Positions 1-4,925 of a DNA stretch of 5,034 bases are shown here, one piece after another (position 1 is the stretch's first letter; each line of letters begins with the position of its first letter). Position numbers and translations under genes: made by a program. The stretch lies in assembly GCA_964551875.1 (NCBI GenBank), contig CAZKEV010000083.1:1-5034 (forward strand), written 5' to 3'. The notes beneath the pieces are model-generated. The model ran no database searches, was not told the origin of the DNA, and saw only the letters and a program-made list of their open reading frames with translations. Origin of the DNA: JACTUA01 sp964551875. Its GTDB lineage: Archaea; Halobacteriota; Methanomicrobia; Methanomicrobiales; JACTUA01.

Positions 1-11
1 GAGAGGGAAAA

Positions 12-878
12 ATGATCATTGACGCACGGGTACGACCCCCATACAAGAGTCTGAAGCAGGTCCTTGCATCAGAGCCGGGGGCACGGCCACCTGTCAAACG
101 CAGTCCTCTGGTAAGCGGGTACGAACGCACCCCCTCCATGATTCAGAAATCGTGGGAACTATTCAAGGAGGAGATGGATGCAGCGGGTGTGGATAAGGGC
201 ATCCTGGTAGGCAGGCAGGCCGGGCATCGTAACGTCTCTAATGATGACATCGCGGAACTCCGTGATCAGCATCCCGACCGGTTTCCTGTCGCTCTCGCGG
301 GCATCAACGGAGCGGACATGGAGGGAGCAGTACAGGAGATTGAGCGAACATTAAAAGAGATGCATTTCAATGGGATTGCGGTCGATCCCGGGTGGTGGGT
401 TCCGCCCCGCTATGTGGATGATAAAGAGAACTATCCCCTATATCAGAAATGCGCAGAACTCGGCGGGGTGCTCTATCTTACGTGCAGCCTCATGCAGGGC
501 CCTGATATCTCGTATGCCGATCCCTTCCGCATCCAGCGGGTAGCGAATGATTTTCCGACGCTGCAGATTGTCGTTGTCCACGGCGCATTTCCCTATACGA
601 GCGAGATGCTCGGGGTCATGATCGCCAACGCACCGCTGGGGAACCTGTGGGTGATCCCCGATTTCTTCCAGTTCATCCCCGGATTCCCTGGTGCACAGGA
701 CTGGGTCGAGGCCGCCAATCACTTCCTGGGGGACCGGATTCTCTATGCCTCTTCGTACCCGGTACGACCCCTGGGCCAGAGCCTTGCCGAGTTCCGACGG
801 TTCTCCTACAAACCCGGGGTGCTGGAAAACCTCCTTGCAGGAAACGCAGCCACCCTGTTTGGCATTGATAACAGATGA
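12..878 (+). CDS. Divergent amidohydrolase-fold (Amidohydro_2-like) protein
   Basis: A 288-residue protein of the length and layout expected for a single-domain TIM-barrel amidohydrolase of the Amidohydro_2 (ACMSD-like) type. The start MIIDARVRPP is the usual first beta strand; a conserved-looking strand ends in VVVHGAFP (about 187-194), and the last barrel strand gives ILYASSYPVRP (243-253) before the helix ending NAATLFGI (278-285), which is the typical C-terminal signature of the family. In active family members the first strand carries HxH and the last reads like GTDYP or GSDWP. Here those positions read DAR and ASSYP, so the first two metal ligands and the catalytic Asp seem absent, although His190 remains. 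It may therefore be a metal-free enzyme, a binding protein or a distinct subfamily. The ATG at 12 is preceded by a purine-rich AGAGGGA. No signal peptide, so cytosolic. It is followed 12 bases later by a radical SAM gene, presumably in the same operon. The fold is fairly secure; substrate and reaction are unknown. Confidence 0.8.
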   Translation: MIIDARVRPPYKSLKQVLASEPGARPPVKRSPLVSGYERTPSMIQKSWELFKEEMDAAGVDKGILVGRQAGHRNVSNDDIAELRDQHPDRFPVALAGINGADMEGAVQEIERTLKEMHFNGIAVDPGWWVPPRYVDDKENYPLYQKCAELGGVLYLTCSLMQGPDISYADPFRIQRVANDFPTLQIVVVHGAFPYTSEMLGVMIANAPLGNLWVIPDFFQFIPGFPGAQDWVEAANHFLGDRILYASSYPVRPLGQSLAEFRRFSYKPGVLENLLAGNAATLFGIDNR

Positions 879-883
879 GGGAG
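877..883 (+). promoter_or_regulatory. Ribosome binding site of the radical SAM gene
   Basis: The GAGGGAG overlapping the stop codon of the upstream gene lies 7 bases before the ATG at 891. This supports ATG 891 rather than the out-of-frame ATG at 886, and points to translation from a shared mRNA. An in-frame ATG at 900 is a less well spaced alternative. Confidence 0.5.
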
Positions 884-890
884 CGATGCG

Positions 891-1886
891 ATGACCCTCA
901 TGGATGCGAAGATAAAAGCGGGATTGTTGTCCATCGGAACTGTCGATGTCGATGAGACCTTGCTGCCCCCGCCCAGGGTGTCAACCGCAGGCCCGGGAAT
1001 GGGGCTCCAATCTATCTTCTTCACGTCAGGCGGTCTCCGCATCAGGCTGGAGGTCGATACAAAGTCACCGCTGAAGATGGTTCGAAAAAACGGTCATGTG
1101 GTGATTGTACGAGACGATCAGGAGATAGTGGAAGGGGATGTTGAGGAGGTGGTTGCCCACTGCCCTGATCAGGTCTACATCACCATCAGTGAACGGTGTA
1201 TCTATAATTGTCAGTTCTGCTCAGTACCCAAGTCCCAGGGCAAGATCAAAACCACAGACGAGATCCTTGCCATTGTGGAGAAAGCACGAGAAATGGGGAA
1301 ATTACAGGTCATCGCTCTGACTTCAGGAATTGCTACATCCCCCGATGATGAAATTGACCGGGTGGTGGAGGTGGTGAAAGCCCTTGCACCGTATAAGGTC
1401 CCCATTGGCGTGGCTGTTCATCCGGCAGATAATTCCTCCCAGCGGCTCAAAGATGCAGGGGTCACTGAGGTGAAATACAGTGTCGAAACCATGGATCGGG
1501 AGATCTTTGACCGGATGTGTAAAGGGAGAAAAGGGCATACCCTTGATTTTATCCTGGAATCGTTACGCGATGCGGTACGGGTTTTTGGCCGGAACCGTGT
1601 CTCGTCCAATATCATCATCGGACTCGGGGAGACAGACGAGTGTGTCCGTCAGGGAGTGGAGTACCTGGCACACATGGGCGTCATCCCCGTCCTCCGCCCC
1701 ATCTCCATCTCCCCCCTGCGGAAAGAGGAGCTGACGATGGCTACCCGGCCCAGCCCCGAACGACTCCTGAAACTGACTAAAATGACACGAGAGATCCTGG
1801 AGAAGTATGGTCTTTCGGTCGATGTAGCACAGACCATGTGCCTTGCCTGCACCGGTTGTGATCTTACCCCCTGTCGCGATTGTTAG
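891..1886 (+). CDS. BioB-like radical SAM enzyme with C-terminal cysteine cluster
   Basis: A 331-residue radical SAM protein. Residues 1-95 form an N-terminal region of unknown role. The motif CIYNCQFC (Cys103, Cys107, Cys110) is the canonical CX3CX2C that binds the SAM-coordinating 4Fe-4S cluster. The barrel continues with ALTSG (142-146), VEVVKAL (160-166), KYSVET (195-200), and NIIIGLGETDE (240-250), the late-barrel GLGET segment shared with biotin synthase and related enzymes. The general pattern resembles the biotin-synthase-related group (COG2516), but it is not BioB itself: the flanking sequence differs and no biotin genes are nearby. The last 15 residues hold five cysteines (317, 320, 323, 328, 331) spaced CX2CX2CX4CX2C, probably an auxiliary Fe-S or metal site; Cys91 just before the motif is a further candidate ligand. 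It is 12 bases downstream of the amidohydrolase-like gene, suggesting that the two proteins act in one pathway. Radical SAM assignment is nearly certain; the substrate cannot be read from the sequence. Confidence 0.93.
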   Translation: MTLMDAKIKAGLLSIGTVDVDETLLPPPRVSTAGPGMGLQSIFFTSGGLRIRLEVDTKSPLKMVRKNGHVVIVRDDQEIVEGDVEEVVAHCPDQVYITISERCIYNCQFCSVPKSQGKIKTTDEILAIVEKAREMGKLQVIALTSGIATSPDDEIDRVVEVVKALAPYKVPIGVAVHPADNSSQRLKDAGVTEVKYSVETMDREIFDRMCKGRKGHTLDFILESLRDAVRVFGRNRVSSNIIIGLGETDECVRQGVEYLAHMGVIPVLRPISISPLRKEELTMATRPSPERLLKLTKMTREILEKYGLSVDVAQTMCLACTGCDLTPCRDC

Positions 1887-2011
1887 GCCCTGTCCTGCCC
1901 TACGTCCTTGCTTTTGCAGCCGGGTGCGATGGTCTTTGTGATGATCGAAGAGATGATTCCCGAGTCCCGGGTTCATGGGTACGAGGGGGAGGGGAAAACA
2001 TACAAAGATGG

Positions 2012-2040
2012 CCCCAGCCATTCGAGCACCAGGGCTGGGG
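2012..2040. other. GC-rich hairpin in the intergenic region
   Basis: CCCCAGCC (2012-2019) pairs perfectly with GGCTGGGG (2033-2040) around a 13-base loop. No T-run follows, so it is not a typical bacterial-style terminator; it could be a 3'-end processing or stability element of the upstream transcript, or part of the helicase leader. The dyad is directly visible; its role is unknown. Confidence 0.4.
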
Positions 2041-2079
2041 GCTTCACCCACCTCTTCCCATAACCCTTTATCGGAGGAG

Positions 2080-2091
2080 AAACAATATACT
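2080..2091 (+). promoter_or_regulatory. Candidate TATA/BRE element for the helicase gene
   Basis: AAACAATATACT has an A-rich BRE-like part followed by AATATA, the general shape of an archaeal core promoter. Transcription would then start near 2110-2120, giving a leader of roughly 60 bases that contains the hairpin at 2143-2165. The match is loose, and AAAACATACAAA at 1995-2006 is an alternative. Confidence 0.25.
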
Positions 2092-2142
2092 GCCACAACA
2101 CAGCGAACCGGTCATCCTCTTTTCGATGATTCTTCATCAGGG

Positions 2143-2165
2143 CAGGGAATGCATCAGGTTCCCTG
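2143..2165 (+). promoter_or_regulatory. Leader hairpin directly upstream of the helicase start codon
   Basis: CAGGGAA (2143-2149) is perfectly complementary to TTCCCTG (2159-2165), with a 9-base loop. The stem ends 12 bases before the ATG at 2178, in the zone where a ribosome binding site would lie, and there is no clear Shine-Dalgarno there (only the loose GGAATGTGA at 2165-2173). In an mRNA leader the hairpin could control ribosome access, which would suit an RNA helicase that regulates its own synthesis; this is inference. Confidence 0.4.
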
Positions 2166-2177
2166 GAATGTGAATCT

Positions 2178-3521
2178 ATGGAGACAGTATCCTTCAAGAA
2201 TCTGGCCCTCTCCCACGAGGTCGAGCGGGCCATCTCCGACCTCGGGTTCGAGGAGCCGACCCCGATCCAGTCCCTCGCCATCCCGGTCATCCGCTCCGGA
2301 AAAGACGTCATCGGCCAGGCGCATACCGGCACGGGCAAGACCGCAGCCTATGGCATCCCGCTCCTGGAAGGGATCGATCCCCATAACCGCACCATCCAGT
2401 CCCTGGTCCTCTGCCCTACGCGGGAGCTCGCCATCCAGGTCTCTGAGGAGCTGACGAAGCTCGCGAAGTATAGGCGGGGCATCACCATCCTCCCGGTGTA
2501 CGGCGGCCAGTCCATGGAACGGCAGCTCTCCGTCCTCGCCCGGGGCGTCCAGGTAGTCATCGCCACTCCCGGCCGGCTCCTCGACCACATCCGTCGCCGT
2601 TCCATCTCCCTCGATAGCATTAAGTATGTGGTGCTCGACGAGGGGGACGTGATGCTCGACATGGGCTTCATCGAGGATATCGAGGCGATCCTCGCGCGAA
2701 CCCCAAAAGGGCGCCAGACTGTCCTCTTCTCGGCAACAGTTCCTGATGCGATCCACGACCTCTCACGCCGCTATATGCGCGATCCGAAGATCATCCGGGT
2801 TGTCCACGAACGGCTGACGGTCCCTGGCATCGAGCAGCGCTACTACAAGGTGAACGAGCAGGAGAAGCTTGACGTCCTGGCAGACCTCCTGGAGGAGTTC
2901 GACCCGAAGATCTCCCTCGTCTTCTGCAACACAAAGCGCCGGACGGATGTGCTTGCCCGGCGCCTGCGTGCCCGGGGGTACCTGGCCGAGAAGCTCAACG
3001 GGGATATGACCCAGGGGCAGCGGGAACGGGTGATGGTCAGGTTCCGGAGAGGAGAGATCAGTGTGCTCGTAGCTACCGACGTTGCCGCCAGAGGAATCGA
3101 CGTGGAAGGGATCGATGCGGTCTTCAATTACGATGTCCCCAACGACCCCGAGTACTACGTGCACCGGATCGGCCGCACCGCCCGGGCTGGGCGGGAAGGA
3201 CGATCCTTCACCCTCGTCACCGGTATGGATTCCGGGAAGATCCATGATATCCAGCGGTATGCGAAGATCACCGTGGCGCCGGAGCCGGTCCATGGCGAGG
3301 GTGCACGCCACGAAGTGGAAAAGGACCGGCTCCTCGGGGAGGTGAGATCCCTTCTCGGAGAGGATCTCGACCCGTTCCGGAGAAGGATCGAGCAGTGGAT
3401 GGAACAAGGACACAGCTCCCTCGACATCGCGGCTGCCCTCCTGAAGCTTGCGGATTCCCCTGCAGGCGGAAGGAATACACATCAGATCCAGGAAGTGAAC
3501 CGCCAGGGAGGGAAGCGGTGA
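2178..3521 (+). CDS. DEAD-box-family ATP-dependent RNA helicase (DEGD variant)
   Basis: A 447-residue RNA helicase of the DEAD-box family, which uses ATP to unwind or remodel RNA duplexes in ribosome assembly, RNA decay and cold adaptation. All core motifs are present in order: upstream Phe6 and Q motif GFEEPTPIQ (23-31), motif I AHTGTGKT (48-55), Ia PTRELA (80-85), GG (109-110), Ib TPGR (130-133), motif II DEGD (154-157), III SAT (185-187), IV LVFCNT (247-252), the QRER of motif IVa (281-284), V ATDVAARGID (299-308) and VI HRIGRTARAG (329-338). Motif II has Gly in place of Ala, and is followed by VML rather than the common RML. The roughly 100-residue tail contains EQWMEQGHSSLDIAAALLKLA-like sequence (from about 405), resembling the region after the core in bacterial DeaD/CshA proteins, but there is no added RNA-binding domain. 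The ATG at 2178 gives the standard N-terminus just before the Q motif; it has no strong ribosome binding site. A T-run 43 bases after the stop suggests a single-gene transcript. Confidence 0.96.
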   Translation: METVSFKNLALSHEVERAISDLGFEEPTPIQSLAIPVIRSGKDVIGQAHTGTGKTAAYGIPLLEGIDPHNRTIQSLVLCPTRELAIQVSEELTKLAKYRRGITILPVYGGQSMERQLSVLARGVQVVIATPGRLLDHIRRRSISLDSIKYVVLDEGDVMLDMGFIEDIEAILARTPKGRQTVLFSATVPDAIHDLSRRYMRDPKIIRVVHERLTVPGIEQRYYKVNEQEKLDVLADLLEEFDPKISLVFCNTKRRTDVLARRLRARGYLAEKLNGDMTQGQRERVMVRFRRGEISVLVATDVAARGIDVEGIDAVFNYDVPNDPEYYVHRIGRTARAGREGRSFTLVTGMDSGKIHDIQRYAKITVAPEPVHGEGARHEVEKDRLLGEVRSLLGEDLDPFRRRIEQWMEQGHSSLDIAAALLKLADSPAGGRNTHQIQEVNRQGGKR

Positions 3522-3564
3522 TTACGGGAAAAGGGGATGAAGAATTGTCCTCTCAATCCGGTCA

Positions 3565-3572
3565 TTTTTTTT
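3565..3572 (+). terminator. Oligo-T terminator after the helicase gene
   Basis: Eight consecutive T's begin 43 bases after the helicase stop codon. Archaeal RNA polymerase terminates at such T-runs without needing a hairpin. This is the longest T-run in the window and probably ends the helicase transcript, separating it from the DUF1848 gene. Confidence 0.65.
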
Positions 3573-3628
3573 CCCTGGAACATGAGATAATAAAAATTAA
3601 CTGATGAACTGCCATTCAATTCCTATTT

Positions 3629-3640
3629 CTTTTGCAAAAG
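3629..3640. promoter_or_regulatory. Perfect 12-bp palindrome, candidate operator
   Basis: CTTTTGCAAAAG reads identically on both strands, the form expected of a binding site for a dimeric regulator. It lies about 75 bases upstream of the TATATA element. A perfect 12-bp palindrome is expected roughly once by chance in 5 kb, so its intergenic position is the main argument. Confidence 0.3.
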
Positions 3641-3713
3641 CATGTCGGAGGGTTTTTCCTGGTGCACTCCCGAGGTGAAGGATCACCCACACCCAGATAT
3701 CCTTCGCAGGCGA

Positions 3714-3719
3714 TATATA
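3714..3719 (+). promoter_or_regulatory. TATATA element, likely core promoter of the DUF1848 gene
   Basis: TATATA within CGATATATAG is a good match to an archaeal TATA box. Transcription would be expected to begin about 25 bases downstream, near 3740-3746, giving a leader of about 20 bases to the ATG at 3764. There is no strong A-rich BRE just upstream. Confidence 0.45.
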
Positions 3720-3723
3720 GAGT

Positions 3724-3746
3724 ACTCTCAATTCCCGATTGAGGGT
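3724..3746. promoter_or_regulatory. Inverted repeat at the predicted transcription start
   Basis: CTCAAT (3727-3732) and ATTGAG (3738-3743) are perfectly complementary around a 5-base spacer. The pairing extends to nine base pairs (3724-3732 with 3738-3746) if one G-U pair is allowed. The dyad starts 4 bases after the TATATA element and covers the predicted start site, the usual place for an archaeal repressor operator; the overlapping palindrome GAGTACTC (3720-3727) adds to this. As RNA, it could instead form a hairpin at or near the 5' end. Confidence 0.4.
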
Positions 3747-3763
3747 TTGCGATCGGTATTCCC

Positions 3764-4855
3764 ATGAGATGGAACGGCTGGCCACGGGTGAAGATACGCA
3801 TCCCTGACGCACATTGCGTGAGGGGAGATGGCCAGGGCATACCCGACGGAGCTGTTTCTTCGGGGCGGGAGGTCGAGGCCATCGCCCCGCTGATTATCTC
3901 CGCATCACGGTCAACAGACATTCCTGCGTTCTATGGCGACTGGTTCATGGAACGGCTCCGCAGGGGCTATGCGAAGTGGGTCAACCCGTGGAATGGTGCC
4001 CCCATCTATGTCTCCTTTACGGATGCCCGTGTCTTCGTCTTCTGGTCCAAGAACCCCAAGCCGTTCCTCTCCCGGCTCGCCGAGATGCCACTATCTGGAT
4101 ACCAGTATTATCTCCTCTTCACCCTGAATGACTACGAGACCGAAGGGATCGAGCCCCGTCTTCCGCCCCTGGAGGAGCGGATACAGACCTTCATCTCGCT
4201 CTCGCGGCTTGCAGGCAGGGGGAGGGTCCTCTGGCGGTGGGATCCCCTCTTCCTCTCGGATTCCCTCGACGTGGCAGGGCTCCTGGATCGGATCCGGAAC
4301 GTGGGCGATGCCATTGCGCCCTTTACAGAACGCATGATCTTCTCGTTCATCGACATTGCGAGATACCCGAGAGTCGCGAGGAACCTCACGACCCGGGGGT
4401 TCGGGGATATCCGGGAATTTTCGCCCGCCGAAGAAGTGGATCTCGCAGACGGGCTCAGGGAACTGAACCGGTCCTGGAGCCTTATAATATCCGCCTGCGG
4501 GGAGGAGAAGGACTTCTCCCGCTTCGGGATAGAGGCAGGCCAGTGCATCTCCCGCGACCTGATGCTCCGTGAGTTCGGGGGAGACCGGGTACTCCGCCAG
4601 TTCCTTGAGGCCCCTGATCCGCAGATCCCTCTGGTTCCGAGGGCAACCTCCCCTGTACCCCCGCACCTGAAAGACCCCGGCCAGCGGCCCTCATGCGGAT
4701 GCGTCGTCTCGAAGGATATAGGGCAGTATTCGACCTGCCCCCACCTCTGCGCCTACTGTTATGCCAATACCACTCCCGAAAGGGTGGAGAAGCGTTACAC
4801 CACCTACAGGATACAGTCCGAAAAGGGTATCTTTGGCGATTCCATCTCCGAATAA
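3764..4855 (+). CDS. DUF1848 family protein with C-terminal radical-SAM-like Fe-S motif
   Basis: A 363-codon frame matching DUF1848, a family of unknown function whose C-terminal cysteines resemble the Fe-S site of radical SAM proteins. Family features seen: IISASRSTDIPAFYGDWF (44-61; members usually read SASRRTDIPA), the VNPWN segment (73-77), VFVFWSKNPKPF (90-101), LLFTLNDYE (117-125), WRWDPL (158-163), FSFIDI (193-198), and at the C-terminus CGC (Cys311, Cys313), SKDIGQY (316-322) and CPHLCAYCYAN (Cys325, Cys329, Cys332), a CX3CX2C motif followed by the YAN seen near radical SAM sites of the SplB-like group. The family normally starts just before ISASR, so the first 43 residues here are extra. 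No ribosome binding site precedes ATG 3764 or the in-frame GTGs at 3788 and 3818; GGGAGGT at 3867-3873 is well placed only for non-standard starts (ATC 3881, or more distantly CTG 3890). The 3' end is firm, the 5' end is not. Soluble and probably cytosolic; substrate unknown. Confidence 0.9.
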   Translation: MRWNGWPRVKIRIPDAHCVRGDGQGIPDGAVSSGREVEAIAPLIISASRSTDIPAFYGDWFMERLRRGYAKWVNPWNGAPIYVSFTDARVFVFWSKNPKPFLSRLAEMPLSGYQYYLLFTLNDYETEGIEPRLPPLEERIQTFISLSRLAGRGRVLWRWDPLFLSDSLDVAGLLDRIRNVGDAIAPFTERMIFSFIDIARYPRVARNLTTRGFGDIREFSPAEEVDLADGLRELNRSWSLIISACGEEKDFSRFGIEAGQCISRDLMLREFGGDRVLRQFLEAPDPQIPLVPRATSPVPPHLKDPGQRPSCGCVVSKDIGQYSTCPHLCAYCYANTTPERVEKRYTTYRIQSEKGIFGDSISE

Positions 4856-4921
4856 TAGGGTGAATTCCAAACCCCCCGGGGCAGCAGCTTGAGGATTTGA
4901 GTGTTGTGATCGTCCGAGAGA
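4856..4921. other. Spacer between convergent genes
   Basis: A 66-base gap between the DUF1848 stop and the stop of the minus-strand gene. It contains the 8-bp palindrome CCCCGGGG (4874-4881) and the left arm of a hairpin, but no T-run on either strand that would be a clear terminator. Confidence 0.5.
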
Positions 4922-4925
4922 TCAC
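4906..4925. other. Short inverted repeat at the end of the minus-strand gene
   Basis: GTGATC (4906-4911) and GATCAC (4920-4925) are perfectly complementary around an 8-base loop and overlap the minus-strand stop codon (4922-4924). It may help define the 3' end of that transcript, but no T-run follows it on the minus strand, and a 6-bp stem is weak evidence. Confidence 0.3.

Larger units (their letters stand above)
1887..2177. other. Intergenic region, no gene supported
   Basis: This 291-base gap separates the radical SAM gene from the helicase. The reading frames crossing it have no recognisable protein content. After the radical SAM stop there is only a weak TTTT (1912-1915), so no convincing terminator is seen. 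Two possible promoter cores for the helicase are AAAACATACAAA (1995-2006) and AAACAATATACT (2080-2091), neither strong. A purine-rich GGAGGAG at 2073-2079 resembles a ribosome binding site but has no start codon at usable distance. Two hairpins are listed separately. Confidence 0.6.
3573..3763. other. Dyad-rich intergenic region upstream of the DUF1848 gene
   Basis: About 190 bases, more AT-rich at its left end (ATAATAAAAATTAA near 3587-3600), with several inverted repeats: CTTTTGCAAAAG (3629-3640), GGTGA/TCACC (3674-3687), GAGTACTC (3720-3727) and CTCAAT/ATTGAG (3727-3743). I support no protein here: the minus-strand frame across it (3597-3812) looks like no known family and lacks the GC-rich third positions of its neighbours, and a 24-codon plus frame at 3604-3678 has no ribosome binding site. 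It may be a regulatory region or could encode a small RNA starting from the AT-rich element near 3590; neither is shown. Confidence 0.45.

Noticed and set aside
1958..1985. Possible tRNA-like GGGTTCATGGGT segment
   Set aside because: The expected T-arm stem does not pair, and no acceptor or anticodon arms can be placed around it.
2073..2079. Strong ribosome-binding-like GGAGGAG in the intergenic region
   Set aside because: No ATG, GTG or TTG lies at usable distance downstream, so it cannot mark a gene start.
1880..2173. 97-codon plus-strand frame overlapping the radical SAM stop
   Set aside because: It crosses both intergenic hairpins, has no ribosome binding site, and its translation looks like non-coding sequence.
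2154..2756. Long minus-strand frame opposite the helicase
   Set aside because: It is the antisense shadow of a GC-rich gene; the plus-strand frame carries every DEAD-box motif. The same applies to the 2763-3482 minus frame.
3604..3678. 24-codon plus-strand frame beginning MNCHSIP after an AT-rich element
   Set aside because: It has no ribosome binding site and no recognisable protein features, and is short enough to arise by chance.
3597..3812. Minus-strand frame of 71 codons across the dyad-rich gap
   Set aside because: It overlaps the TATATA element and the start of the DUF1848 frame, lacks the GC-rich third positions of neighbouring genes, and its translation matches no family I know.
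4091..4666. Long minus-strand frame opposite the DUF1848 gene
   Set aside because: Antisense shadow of the well-supported plus-strand gene, with composition rich in Pro, Gly, Arg and Glu and no family resemblance.
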